Part shown: piece after piece, positions 1 to 7,155 of the stretch
Position numbering within the stretch: position 1 is the first letter of the stretch
Layout of the letters: each line of letters opens with the position of its first letter
DNA from: HGM11525 sp045649145
GTDB taxonomy: Bacteria; Bacillota; Clostridia; UBA1381
Assembly (NCBI GenBank): GCA_045649145.1
Contig: JAZRPK010000007.1
Coordinates: 1-31,297, forward strand
Direction: 5' to 3'
Length of the DNA: 31,297 nt
Translations under genes and position numbers: made by a program
The notes under the pieces: generated by a model
Database searches by the model: none
Told to the model about the DNA's origin: nothing
The model's input: only the letters and a program-made list of their open reading frames with translations

Positions 1-291
1 CTTCTTTGTTTTACTTTTGAGCTTTGACTTAAACTACTACATGGTTAACAGCCGCAGGCTGTTAATTGGAACGAAACCGAGCGCTGCCGGTGGCAGATAA
101 AGCGAGGTTGAGTTCGGAGAAAACAAGGAGCACAGCAAACGAGAGTGATGATGTGCGACTATGTTTTTGAGAGAGTTGTCGTTGGTGAGATCGCGGAGTC
201 CCCAAGAAGCCGAGAGAGCGATGGCTGATTGGTAGGACGCAGTATGCAAGCGAGCGAAGCGAGTCGCTGCCCAACATCAGGAGCCAACACG
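1..291. other. GC-richer, hairpin-rich non-coding stretch
   Basis: I find no credible gene here; the open frames on the minus strand lack a ribosome binding site and resemble no family I know. The stretch is visibly richer in G+C than the flanking AT-rich DNA. It holds a perfect hairpin at 45-65 (9 bp stem TTAACAGCC, loop GCA). A second hairpin lies at 84-96 (CTGCC/GGCAG), enclosed by AACC 75-78 pairing with GGTT 106-109. Near 250-270 there is a purine-rich run with GCGA/TCGC pairing. With the stem-loop at 292-317 this could be a structured RNA, a 3' untranslated region of a gene left of the window, or an extragenic repeat. The sequence does not decide between these. Confidence 0.4.
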
Positions 292-322
292 AAACGGACA
301 CCAAAAGGTGTCCGTTTTGTGT
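292..322. terminator. Stem-loop, probable bidirectional terminator
   Basis: A perfect 11 bp stem (AAACGGACACC 292-302 with GGTGTCCGTTT 307-317) closes an AAAA loop. It lies 18 bp past the thiT stop codon on the minus strand and at the end of the structured stretch on the plus strand. The T tracts are short and interrupted on both sides, so termination strength is uncertain. Confidence 0.55.
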
Positions 323-334
323 TAACTAAAATAT

Positions 335-889
335 TTACACACTTAATCTTTTCTTAAGTTTAGGTGCAATAATTGCCAAAACTACGGTCGTAATAATCAT
401 TTCAGGTATCATATATGAGCCATTATAAGTTAAAGCATATAAAGCCACACTATCAGTGTCGGCATACGCACCCCATATTAAAATGCCCGAAAGTATGTGC
501 ATTACATACCTTAAGCCTGTAACTATTGTCCCGCTTAAAGGGATTGCCCAGGCTTTGTTGCCCATTAATTTTACAAAGAAACCGGCAAGACCCAAAACCA
601 TAAAAGCAAAGACATAATCAAGCAATACTACGCCTACAAAGCTTAAAAAAGTTGTTACAGGCGGAAGGTAGAAGCCTGTCATCATCTGGATAAGTGAGTA
701 CACAAATCCTGAAAGTAGCCCCCATTTTGTGCCTAAAAGCACAGAAACAAGAATAATGGGAGTCATACTCGCTATGGTGATGGAACCGCCCTGCGTCCAA
801 GGCTCCGGCAATAACTTAGAGACCATCATCAAGACGAAAGCCATTGCTGTAAGAACCGCACTTAAAGTCAATTTTTTTGTTTTTGTCAT
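335..889 (-). CDS. thiT: ThiT, thiamine-specific ECF transporter S component
   Basis: This 184-residue, very hydrophobic protein with about six membrane segments matches ThiT (YuaJ family), the substrate-capture subunit that works with a shared ECF energizing module (EcfA/A'/T, not in this window) to import thiamine. Family-typical features are the WTQGGSI motif after the first helix and the C-terminal YNGSYMIPE segment near the thiamine site. The start at 889 is chosen because GGAGTG sits just upstream; an in-frame start 15 codons earlier has no ribosome binding site and would add residues absent from the family. A TPP riboswitch with its own terminator and a consensus promoter lie upstream, so expression should rise when thiamine pyrophosphate is scarce, which supports the substrate assignment. 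Confidence 0.93.
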   Translation of the reverse strand: MTKTKKLTLSAVLTAMAFVLMMVSKLLPEPWTQGGSITIASMTPIILVSVLLGTKWGLLSGFVYSLIQMMTGFYLPPVTTFLSFVGVVLLDYVFAFMVLGLAGFFVKLMGNKAWAIPLSGTIVTGLRYVMHILSGILIWGAYADTDSVALYALTYNGSYMIPEMIITTVVLAIIAPKLKKRLSV

Positions 890-950
890 AAAAACACTCC
901 TTATGTATAAAATTAACTGAATACCGAACTTCAAGATTTGGATTAGGTAT

Positions 951-982
951 AAAAAAGGAGATTACCCTAAAAGATAATCTCC
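951..982 (-). terminator. Intrinsic terminator of the TPP riboswitch
   Basis: Read on the minus strand, an 8 bp stem (TAATCTCC 975-982 with GGAGATTA 957-964, plus-strand bases) is followed by six U residues (plus-strand A run 951-956). It lies between the TPP aptamer and thiT, so ligand binding would be expected to allow this terminator to form and stop transcription before thiT. Confidence 0.85.
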
Positions 983-1002
983 GAAAATTGCAATTTTTAA
1001 TA

Positions 1003-1090
1003 TTTTCCTACGCCGGCATTATCCGTATCAGGTTCATGGGTCGGAATGCACAATTCCCTCTCAGCCTTTCTAAAAGCTCCCCCCAATATT
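1003..1090 (-). promoter_or_regulatory. TPP riboswitch aptamer (thi-box)
   Basis: The minus strand carries the thi-box landmarks in order: a G-rich P1 side, the CTGAGAGGG element near 1056-1064, then ACCCATGAACCTGAT and GGATAATGCCGGCGTAGG. These match the universally conserved thiamine pyrophosphate aptamer core. It lies between a consensus promoter (1102-1130) and a terminator (951-982), ahead of thiT. The control mode is therefore most likely transcription attenuation by thiamine pyrophosphate. Confidence 0.96.
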
Positions 1091-1101
1091 CAGTTTTTTC
1101 T

Positions 1102-1130
1102 ATTATATCACAAAAATTGACACTTGTCAA
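1102..1130 (-). promoter_or_regulatory. Consensus sigma-A promoter for thiT
   Basis: On the minus strand, TTGACA (1125-1130) and TATAAT (1102-1107) are separated by exactly 17 bp. Both hexamers are perfect consensus. Transcription would start about 7 bp further on, just before the TPP aptamer. Such a strong promoter fits a gene whose control is exerted at the riboswitch. Confidence 0.9.
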
Positions 1131-1239
1131 ACAAAATACCTGAATTATAAACAATTAAAAAGGGAATAATTATTTTATCATAAAGATAAGCTTGCGATTA
1201 GTATGCAGTATGTTTGGAGTTAGGATTTACGGTGATGTT

Positions 1240-2535
1240 ATGAAATCATTATGGAGCAATGCGATAGAACAACCTCAATTTCATTCTTTGGAAGGGACAC
1301 TAAAAACCGATCTCTTGATTATAGGCGGAGGACTGTGCGGAATTTTGTGCGCATATATGCTAAAAAACAAAGGGGTAGATTGCGTTGTTGGTGAGGCGGA
1401 CAAAATCTGCTGTGGGATTACTAAACAAACAACAGCGAAAATCACCTATCAGCACGGTTTAATATATGATAAAATTATAAAAAAATACGGCGTAGAAAAA
1501 GCGAGACTTTATTTTGAAAGTCAGAAAGAGGCGCTTGATAAATACCGCTCCCTTTGCAGTACAGTTGAATGTGATTTTGCAGAGTGTGATTCCTATGTAT
1601 ATTCACTTGATAACAGAGCAAAAATCGAGAGGGAAGTCTACGCAATGAATAGAGTTGGCTGTGATGCTGAATTTTCTGACAACACAGAGCTTCCGTTTTC
1701 TGTTTCCGGAGGTGCTGTCATGGTTAAAAACCAGGCACAGTTTCATCCGCTCAAATTTGCATACCAAATTGCGAAAGAACTCCAAATATACGAAAACACA
1801 AAAATTCTGGAATTAAGACCCGATGGAGCAATTACAAATAGCGGAAAGATTGCAGCAGAGAAAATTATTGTCGCAACTCACTTTCCGTTTATCAATAAGC
1901 ATGGTGGATATTTTCTTAAGATGTATCAGCACCGCTCATATGTGCTTGCATTAAAAGACGCACCGAATGTTAAAAATATGTATGTTGATGAATCGGAAAA
2001 AGGACTTTCTTTCCGCAGTTACGGCGAGTTGTTAATTCTTGGCGGAGGGAGTCACCGTACAGGAAAAAACGGCGGGAATTGGAATGAGCTTGTTCGGGTT
2101 GCCAACACCTATTATCCTGACTCTCAGGAGGTAAACAGATGGGCAACGCAGGATTGTATGACGCTTGACGGGATGCCGTATATCGGTCAGTATTCCAAAA
2201 ACACACCCAATCTGTATGTTGCTACAGGGTTTAATAAGTGGGGTATGACATCATCAATGACGGCGGCAATGATATTATGCGATATGGTTCTGGAAAAGGA
2301 AAACAAATATGCTAATGTATTTTCTCCGTCAAGGAGTATACTACATCCACAACTGGCAATAAATACCGTTGAATCTATGCTCGGGCTTTTAACTCCAACT
2401 GCTCCTCGTTGCCCGCATATGGGTTGTGCACTCAAGTATAACAAACAGGAGCACTCGTGGGATTGCCCTTGTCATGGGTCACGCTTTACTAAAGACGGCG
2501 AACTGATTAACAATCCGGCAACGGATGACAAATGA
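1240..2535 (+). CDS. FAD-dependent oxidoreductase with C-terminal Rieske [2Fe-2S] domain
   Basis: This is a 431-residue two-domain redox protein. The N-terminal part is a DAO/glycine-oxidase-like FAD domain with the dinucleotide-binding GGGLCG at residues 29-34. The last 41 residues form a Rieske domain: C391-x-H393 and C409-x-x-H412 would hold the 2Fe-2S cluster, and C396 and C411 are placed to form the disulfide seen in high-potential Rieske proteins. The layout resembles Bacillus YhfW, whose substrate is not established, so I give no reaction. The start at 1240 is preferred because GGTGAT directly precedes it; a TTG 48 bp upstream is weaker. It lies 61 bp before a tiny gene and then a Mn catalase, suggesting a link to oxidative stress or spores, but this is inference. 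Confidence 0.85.
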   Translation: MKSLWSNAIEQPQFHSLEGTLKTDLLIIGGGLCGILCAYMLKNKGVDCVVGEADKICCGITKQTTAKITYQHGLIYDKIIKKYGVEKARLYFESQKEALDKYRSLCSTVECDFAECDSYVYSLDNRAKIEREVYAMNRVGCDAEFSDNTELPFSVSGGAVMVKNQAQFHPLKFAYQIAKELQIYENTKILELRPDGAITNSGKIAAEKIIVATHFPFINKHGGYFLKMYQHRSYVLALKDAPNVKNMYVDESEKGLSFRSYGELLILGGGSHRTGKNGGNWNELVRVANTYYPDSQEVNRWATQDCMTLDGMPYIGQYSKNTPNLYVATGFNKWGMTSSMTAAMILCDMVLEKENKYANVFSPSRSILHPQLAINTVESMLGLLTPTAPRCPHMGCALKYNKQEHSWDCPCHGSRFTKDGELINNPATDDK

Positions 2536-2596
2536 CAGGCTTGCCATTTATATTTTTATCTGTAGTTGGTTATACTATATTTGAGGTGATGCATTT

Positions 2597-2725
2597 ATGG
2601 AAGACAAGAAGAAACAGGATTCGGAAAAGTCAGCAACTGACAACCAATGGATTTCTACCGGACAAAACCGCCCTAACGATAAATCCGAACGCAGAGATGG
2701 CCCCGGTGGCGAGGATGCAGACTAA
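2597..2725 (+). CDS. Small hydrophilic protein, 42 residues, function unknown
   Basis: An ATG with GAGGTGAT seven bases upstream opens a 42-codon frame ending in TAA. The product begins MEDKKKQDSE and ends RRDGPGGEDAD. It is almost devoid of hydrophobic residues, rich in Lys, Asp, Glu, Ser, Asn and Gly, and is predicted to be disordered and soluble. I do not recognise a characterised family. The ribosome binding site is better than that of the overlapping 81-residue frame at 2532-2777, which I reject. It lies between the Rieske oxidoreductase and the CotJC-like catalase, about 100 bp before the latter, and may be co-transcribed with both. A role as a small spore or stress protein is possible but unsupported. 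Confidence 0.65.
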   Translation: MEDKKKQDSEKSATDNQWISTGQNRPNDKSERRDGPGGEDAD

Positions 2726-2823
2726 AATCTGCCTCCTTGTACATATGTTTTGTTTGGTATATATGCTGAATAAATAATAACTTTTAAGTAAATACTAAAC
2801 AAAAAATAAAGAGAGGTGCTTTT

Positions 2824-3492
2824 ATGTTTAAGCATGAAAAAATGTTATTTCATCCTGTAGCGGTTGAGAAACCAAATCCGCAGTATGCAGCTCTTCTGCA
2901 GGAGCAACTTGGCGGCGGAAACGGTGAACTAAAGGCTGCAATGCAGTATATGTCACAAAGCTTTCGAATTAAAGACCCTGAAATCAAGGATTTGTTTTTG
3001 GATATTGCAGCAGAAGAACTGGGACATATGGAAATGATAGCACAGACCATAAATTTACTAAACGGACATGACGTTGATGCAAGCAAGGTTCCTGCAGGCG
3101 AAATTCAAACTCATGTGCAGTTGGGATTAAGTCCGGGTCTTGTAAATGCCTCGGGTTATTCGTGGACAGGGGATTATGTAACAGTAACGGGCGATTTGTG
3201 TGCAGATTTATTGTCTAATATAGCATCCGAGCAAAGAGCAAAGGTTGTATATGAGTATTTATACAGACAAATAGATGATAAAAAGGTAAAAGAAACCATA
3301 GATTTTCTCCTAAACCGTGAAGAAGCGCACAATGCAATGTTCAGGGAAGCGTTTAACAAGGTTCAAAATACAGGCTCTAACCGCGACTTTGGAACAACAA
3401 AGGCAGCGCGAATGTATTTTAGTATGTCTGAGCCTTCTCCTACAGGTAACAGTTTATCAGATACAGATGTAACAAAACCATCCTTTAATTAA
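2824..3492 (+). CDS. Manganese catalase, CotJC-like
   Basis: The 222-residue product is a ferritin-like dimanganese catalase that would disproportionate hydrogen peroxide. The dimanganese ligands are all visible in the expected helices: E35 (GNGELKAAMQY), E65 and H68 (AEELGHMEM), E136 (ASEQRAK) and H169 (REEAHN). The short length without a long C-terminal extension matches the CotJC branch, which in Bacillus is a spore-coat component, rather than the longer Lactobacillus enzymes. The start has AGAGGTG upstream. The C-terminus after about residue 185 is Ser/Thr/Asn-rich and probably flexible. A strong terminator follows, so this ends the plus-strand unit that may begin with the Rieske oxidoreductase. 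Whether it acts in the spore coat or in vegetative peroxide defence cannot be told from sequence. Confidence 0.93.
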   Translation: MFKHEKMLFHPVAVEKPNPQYAALLQEQLGGGNGELKAAMQYMSQSFRIKDPEIKDLFLDIAAEELGHMEMIAQTINLLNGHDVDASKVPAGEIQTHVQLGLSPGLVNASGYSWTGDYVTVTGDLCADLLSNIASEQRAKVVYEYLYRQIDDKKVKETIDFLLNREEAHNAMFREAFNKVQNTGSNRDFGTTKAARMYFSMSEPSPTGNSLSDTDVTKPSFN

Positions 3493-3500
3493 ATAAATAA

Positions 3501-3541
3501 AAAAGAACTGTCTTGCTGATTTGGCAAGACAGTTCTTTTAT
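3501..3541. terminator. Bidirectional intrinsic terminator between catalase and pnp
   Basis: A perfect 16 bp stem (3501-3516 with 3524-3539) closes a 7-base loop, with A-rich left and T-rich right flanks. It sits between the convergent catalase and pnp genes, 8 bp and 10 bp from their stops, and should terminate both. Confidence 0.9.
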
Positions 3542-3549
3542 CTTAACAA

Positions 3550-5661
3550 TTATTCTTCAGTTTTTTTGGGCTGACGCTCTTCTCTGGGGAGTGTATCCTT
3601 GTGAGAGAGGCTGATTTTGCCTGTCTTAGCATCGATGTCCATAACCTTAACGGTCAGCATCTCGCCCTCTTTAACAACGTCCTCCACATTCTCTACACGA
3701 TGATGTGCAAGCTTTGAGATATGGCAAAGTCCGTCCTTGCCCGGCAGAATTTCCACAAACGCACCAAATGCGGTGATTGTTTTAACAACGCCTGTGTAAA
3801 TCTCACCAATCTCAGGCTCTTTTACGATAAGCTCAATAGTCTGACGTGCTGCATCGCCCGATGCCTGATCAACAGCGAAGATATAGATTGTACCATCATC
3901 CTCAATATCAATCTTAGCACCTGTATCAGCAACAATCTTCTGAATAACCTTGCCGCCCTGACCGATAACCTCACGAATCTTGTCGGGGTCGATGTGCATA
4001 GTCATAACCTTCGGAGCATACGGTGACAGATGGTCACGTACCTCAGGAATTGCCTTTAGGAGCACATCATCAATAATGTGGCAACGTGCAATTCTTGTCT
4101 TTCTGAACGCTTCGGAAATAACCTCGTAGGTAAGACCGTCGTTCTTTATATCAACCTGAATTGATGTGATACCCTTTTTAGTACCTGCTACCTTAAAGTC
4201 CATCTCGCCGTAGAAATCCTCTAAGCCCTGAATATCTACCATTGTGGTAAAGCCCTCGTCTGTTGTGATAAGACCGCAGGAGATACCTGCAACGGGAGCC
4301 TTAATGGGAACGCCTGCTGCCATAAGTGCAAGTGTAGAGCCACATACAGAGCCCTGTGAAGTAGAGCCGTTAGAAGAAAGAACCTCGGAAACAGTACGGA
4401 TTGCGTACGGGAACTCTGCCTCAGAAGGAAGTACGGGAACTAAGGAACGCTCAGCCAATGCACCGTGTCCTATCTCACGTCTGCCGGGTCCTCTTGAAGG
4501 TCTTGTTTCGCCGACAGAGTATGACGGGAAGTTGTAATGGTGCATATATCTCTTGCTCTCCTCGTTGTCTATACCGTCAAGACGCTGCATCTCTGCAAGC
4601 GGTGCGAGTGTTGCAATGGTAAGAACCTGAGTCTGTCCTCTGGTAAACATACCCGAGCCGTGAGTTCTTGCCAAAAGGTCAACCTCTGCTGCAAGCGGTC
4701 TAATCTCGTCAAGACCTCTGCCGTCAACACGCTTGCCCTCGTAAAGCCATGCACGCACGATCTCCTTCTGCATTTTATAAAGAATTTCGCCAAGCTCGGC
4801 TGTGAGGTCGGGGAACTCCTCTGAAAGCTTTTCGATAATTTCGTTTTCGATAACGCCCATACGCTCGTCACGAACGTTTTTGTCATCGGTGTCAAGAGCG
4901 TACTTAATCTTGTCATAGCACAAATCCTTGATTGCATTCCAAAGCTCTGCATTAACAGTGTGAGGTGTGTACTCAAACTTCGGCTTGCCGATTTCTGCTC
5001 TGATACCGTCGATAAAGTCGCAAATTTCGATAATAGTCTTGTGTGCGAACTTGATGCCGTCAAGCATTACGTCCTCTGCAACCTCGTTAGCACCTGCTTC
5101 AATCATAATAATCTTTTCCTTAGTACCTGCTAAGGTAACGTGCATCTCGGATTTCTCACGCTGTGCTTCTGTCGGGTTAATAACATACTCGCCGTCTACC
5201 AGACCGAGCCATACACCGCCAATCGGGCCTGCCCAGGGAATATCCGATATTGAAAGAGCGATTGAAGTACCTATCATAGCTGCAACCTCGGGCGGATTGT
5301 CATGCTCTACCGAGAGGACTGTCGCTACAACCGAAACGTCGTTACGAAGGTCAGCCGGGAAGAGCGGACGGATAGGTCTATCTATAACTCTTGAGGTAAG
5401 GATAGCCTTTTCTGACGGCTTACCCTCACGCTTAATGTATCCGCCGGGGATTTTACCTACCGAGTAAAGCTTCTCCTCATAGTCAACTGAAAGAGGGAAG
5501 AAGTCAATGCCCTCTCTGGGCATTCTTGATGCGGTTACATTCACCATTACCGCTGTGTCGCCGTAACGAACCAGACAATGTCCGTTTGAAAGGCAGCACA
5601 TTTTGCCTGTTTCAACGATTAGCTTTCTGCCTGCAAGCATTGTTTCAAATGTCTTAAGCAT
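3550..5661 (-). CDS. pnp: Polynucleotide phosphorylase (PNPase)
   Basis: This 703-residue protein is a phosphorolytic 3'-5' exoribonuclease that degrades RNA to nucleoside diphosphates and is a core part of mRNA turnover. Two RNase PH domains (about residues 10-230 and 310-540) flank a helical linker. The second contains the substrate-binding RPSRGPGRREIGHGALAER segment. A KH domain (HIDPDKIREVIGQGGKVIQKI) and an S1 domain (GEIYTGVVKTITAFGAFVE) follow, with a short charged tail. Length is close to Bacillus PNPase. GGAG lies 9 bases before the ATG. It is downstream of rpsO, the near-universal bacterial order, with a strong hairpin in the intergenic gap that may be an RNA-processing or partial termination site. 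Confidence 0.98.
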   Translation of the reverse strand: MLKTFETMLAGRKLIVETGKMCCLSNGHCLVRYGDTAVMVNVTASRMPREGIDFFPLSVDYEEKLYSVGKIPGGYIKREGKPSEKAILTSRVIDRPIRPLFPADLRNDVSVVATVLSVEHDNPPEVAAMIGTSIALSISDIPWAGPIGGVWLGLVDGEYVINPTEAQREKSEMHVTLAGTKEKIIMIEAGANEVAEDVMLDGIKFAHKTIIEICDFIDGIRAEIGKPKFEYTPHTVNAELWNAIKDLCYDKIKYALDTDDKNVRDERMGVIENEIIEKLSEEFPDLTAELGEILYKMQKEIVRAWLYEGKRVDGRGLDEIRPLAAEVDLLARTHGSGMFTRGQTQVLTIATLAPLAEMQRLDGIDNEESKRYMHHYNFPSYSVGETRPSRGPGRREIGHGALAERSLVPVLPSEAEFPYAIRTVSEVLSSNGSTSQGSVCGSTLALMAAGVPIKAPVAGISCGLITTDEGFTTMVDIQGLEDFYGEMDFKVAGTKKGITSIQVDIKNDGLTYEVISEAFRKTRIARCHIIDDVLLKAIPEVRDHLSPYAPKVMTMHIDPDKIREVIGQGGKVIQKIVADTGAKIDIEDDGTIYIFAVDQASGDAARQTIELIVKEPEIGEIYTGVVKTITAFGAFVEILPGKDGLCHISKLAHHRVENVEDVVKEGEMLTVKVMDIDAKTGKISLSHKDTLPREERQPKKTEE

Positions 5662-5777
5662 TTTTGTTATCTCCTTTGTTTTTTTATTTTTGTCGGAGAT
5701 ATATCAGCAGATAAATACAGCAGCTTTTTTATAAAAGACGCTCTATTTATATGCTAAGATACCTCCGTAAAATCAAA

Positions 5778-5809
5778 TTTATGGGCAAACATAACTGCTT
5801 GCCCATAAA
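5778..5809 (-). terminator. Strong stem-loop after rpsO
   Basis: An 11 bp perfect stem (TTTATGGGCAA 5778-5788 with TTGCCCATAAA 5799-5809) lies 9 bp past the rpsO stop on the minus strand. The downstream U tract is poor, so it may act as an RNA-stabilising, RNase-processing or leaky termination element between rpsO and pnp rather than a full terminator. Confidence 0.65.
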
Positions 5810-5818
5810 CATAATTTC

Positions 5819-6085
5819 TTACTTTCTAAGACCAAGTTTAGCAACCAAGGCACGGTATCTTTCGATATCCTGTTCCTTGAGGTAGTTCATAAGACCACGT
5901 CTCTTACCAACCATCATAAGAAGACCACGTCTTGAGTGGTTGTCCTTCTTGTGAGTGTTAAGATGCTCGTTGTTCAAGTGGTTAATTCTCTCTGTCAAAA
6001 GTGCAATCTGCACCTCGGGAGAACCGGTATCGCCCTCGTGTGTAGCGAAGGTTGCGATAATTTCCTGCTTACGCTCCTTTGTCAT
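5819..6085 (-). CDS. rpsO: 30S ribosomal protein S15
   Basis: The 88-residue product is ribosomal protein S15, which binds the central domain of 16S rRNA during 30S assembly. The signature runs HEGDTGSPEVQIA, then LNNEHLNTHKKDNHSRRGLLMMVGKRR and a C-terminal LGLRK. The ATG at 6085 is chosen because GGAGGTG sits 8 bases upstream. The in-frame GTG nine bases earlier lies inside that Shine-Dalgarno and cannot be the start. The insertion of one residue in the NNEHLN loop relative to Bacillus is minor. It is followed by pnp and preceded by a folded leader that may be the S15 autoregulatory site. Confidence 0.98.
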   Translation of the reverse strand: MTKERKQEIIATFATHEGDTGSPEVQIALLTERINHLNNEHLNTHKKDNHSRRGLLMMVGKRRGLMNYLKEQDIERYRALVAKLGLRK

Positions 6086-6113
6086 TGCTTTCACCTCCTA
6101 TGATAAATGATCC

Positions 6114-6158
6114 CCTGTCGCTGAGAAACCGTTGGTGATTCGGTCATCCAAGCGTAGG
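6114..6158 (-). promoter_or_regulatory. Candidate S15 autoregulatory leader of rpsO
   Basis: The minus-strand leader just before the rpsO Shine-Dalgarno can fold into three nested helices: CCT/AGG (6156-6158 with 6114-6116), CGCT/AGCG (6151-6154 with 6119-6122) and ACCG/CGGT (6141-6144 with 6128-6131). S15 is known to repress its own synthesis through leader RNAs in several bacterial groups. The fold and location suit that role but I cannot match it to a specific described class. Confidence 0.45.
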
Positions 6159-6198
6159 TTTAACCTTAATTTGCAAAAAATCAATAAATACAATAAGC

Positions 6199-6399
6199 TT
6201 ACTTTCTGTTGAAACGCTTGTTGAACTTTTCTACACGACCGCCTGTGTCGACGAGCTTCTGCTTACCTGTGTAGAAAGGATGGCACTTAGAGCAGATTTC
6301 CACCTGGATATTTTCCTTGGTAGAACCAATCTCAATTACCTCTCCGCAAGCACATCTGATAGTAGTCTGCTTGTATTCGGGATGAATTCCTTGCTTCAT
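6199..6399 (-). CDS. rpmE: 50S ribosomal protein L31, zinc-binding form
   Basis: The 66-residue protein is ribosomal protein L31. It carries the two cysteine pairs of the zinc-binding (RpmE) version: C-x-C in RCACGE and C-x-x-C in ICSKCHPFYTG. This distinguishes it from the cysteine-less paralogue used in zinc starvation. The start MKQGIHPEYK matches the family and has GGAGG upstream; a longer frame starting 14 codons earlier has no support. A good sigma-A promoter lies at 6450-6478. An imperfect hairpin in the leader (around 6426-6441) could be part of an L31 leader RNA, but this is a guess. Confidence 0.97.
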   Translation of the reverse strand: MKQGIHPEYKQTTIRCACGEVIEIGSTKENIQVEICSKCHPFYTGKQKLVDTGGRVEKFNKRFNRK

Positions 6400-6449
6400 T
6401 CGGTATCCCTCCTTACATATTTTTTGCTGTGCAAAGCACACCGATTAAG

Positions 6450-6478
6450 ATTATAACATATTATTTCCCAATTTGCAA
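6450..6478 (-). promoter_or_regulatory. Sigma-A promoter for rpmE
   Basis: On the minus strand TTGCAA (6473-6478) and a perfect TATAAT (6450-6455) are separated by 17 bp. It is the only good promoter visible upstream of rpmE and probably also feeds rpsO and pnp. Confidence 0.75.
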
Positions 6479-6541
6479 GTTTTTTTCGAAATCTTTTTTA
6501 GAAAATGTTGCAATTTTATAATAATTGGGGCGTATAAGATA

Positions 6542-6570
6542 TTGACATAAGTTGGAATGGAGAGTAAAAT
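6542..6570 (+). promoter_or_regulatory. Sigma-A promoter for the ECF S-component gene
   Basis: A perfect TTGACA (6542-6547), a 17 bp spacer and TAAAAT (6565-6570) precede the gene at 6601 by about 30 bp. There is room only for a short leader, so no riboswitch lies in this transcript. Confidence 0.8.
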
Positions 6571-6600
6571 ATGATTTAATTGGTTTTGGAGGTGTCGAAA

Positions 6601-7101
6601 ATGTATAACAAAACAAAAAAGATTGTAATGGCGTCGATGTTCGCGGCACTTGTATGCGTTGCGACTATGATTATTAAAATACAGCTTACCCCTAACGGAT
6701 ATATAAATTTGGGCGACGGGGTTATTATTCTTGCAAGCTGGGCATTGGGACCGTTTTACGGTTTTATTGCATCGGGTATAGGTTCTGCTCTTGCAGACTT
6801 ATTGTCAGGGTTTGTATTATACGCACCGGCAACCTTGGTAGTGAAAGGATTGATGGCGGTTGTCGCTTTTTATATAATGAAAAAGCTGTCCAATCTAAAT
6901 AATAAGACACTTTCGGTAATTATTGCGGCAATTGTCGCAGAGATAGTGATGATTTTGGGCTATTACATATTTGAGGGTTTTATATATGGGTTTGGTGTAG
7001 CACTTACCTCTATGCCGGGGAACGCTGTTCAGTCGGTTGGGGGAATTGTTACGGGAACACTTCTTATCAAAGTATTTGAAAAGAGCGGCATTTTGCTCTG
7101 A
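6601..7101 (+). CDS. ECF transporter S component, substrate unknown
   Basis: This 166-residue membrane protein has about five to six hydrophobic segments and the features of the ECF-type S component group formerly called DUF1393 (riboflavin-transporter-like annotation). Visible hallmarks are the early AxxxA-type helix (MASMFAALVCVATM), the NGYINLGDGVIILASWALGPFYGF stretch and a late GNAVQSVGG. It would bind a vitamin-like substrate and dock to a shared ECF module encoded elsewhere. The ATG at 6601 has GGAGGTG at optimal distance; the earlier in-frame start lies upstream of that site. Unlike thiT there is no riboswitch to reveal the ligand. A terminator follows at once, so it is monocistronic. 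Confidence 0.8.
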   Translation: MYNKTKKIVMASMFAALVCVATMIIKIQLTPNGYINLGDGVIILASWALGPFYGFIASGIGSALADLLSGFVLYAPATLVVKGLMAVVAFYIMKKLSNLNNKTLSVIIAAIVAEIVMILGYYIFEGFIYGFGVALTSMPGNAVQSVGGIVTGTLLIKVFEKSGILL

Positions 7102-7108
7102 GATATTT

Positions 7109-7134
7109 AACCGCTTTTCTAAAGCGGTTTTTTT
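7109..7134 (+). terminator. Intrinsic terminator after the ECF S-component gene
   Basis: A 9 bp stem (AACCGCTTT 7109-7117 with AAAGCGGTT 7121-7129), a 3-base loop and a run of T through 7134, beginning 7 bp after the stop codon. Confidence 0.92.
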
Positions 7135-7155
7135 ATTGAATTTTTCGTTATAAGA

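Noticed and set aside
1..291. T-box or other known riboswitch in the 5' structured block
   Set aside because: No T-box core or other aptamer landmark could be found on either strand.
37..304. Two minus-strand frames of 70 and 80 codons in the structured 5' block
   Set aside because: They overlap each other in different frames, lack ribosome binding sites, and the translation is low-complexity Ser/Leu-rich as expected for hairpin-rich non-coding DNA.
2532..2777. 81-residue plus-strand frame overlapping the end of the Rieske oxidoreductase gene
   Set aside because: No ribosome binding site, and it overlaps in another frame the 42-codon gene at 2597-2725, which has an excellent one; the product resembles no family.
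4569..5063. 164-codon frame inside pnp in another frame
   Set aside because: Fully inside the confidently assigned pnp gene, no ribosome binding site or recognisable product.
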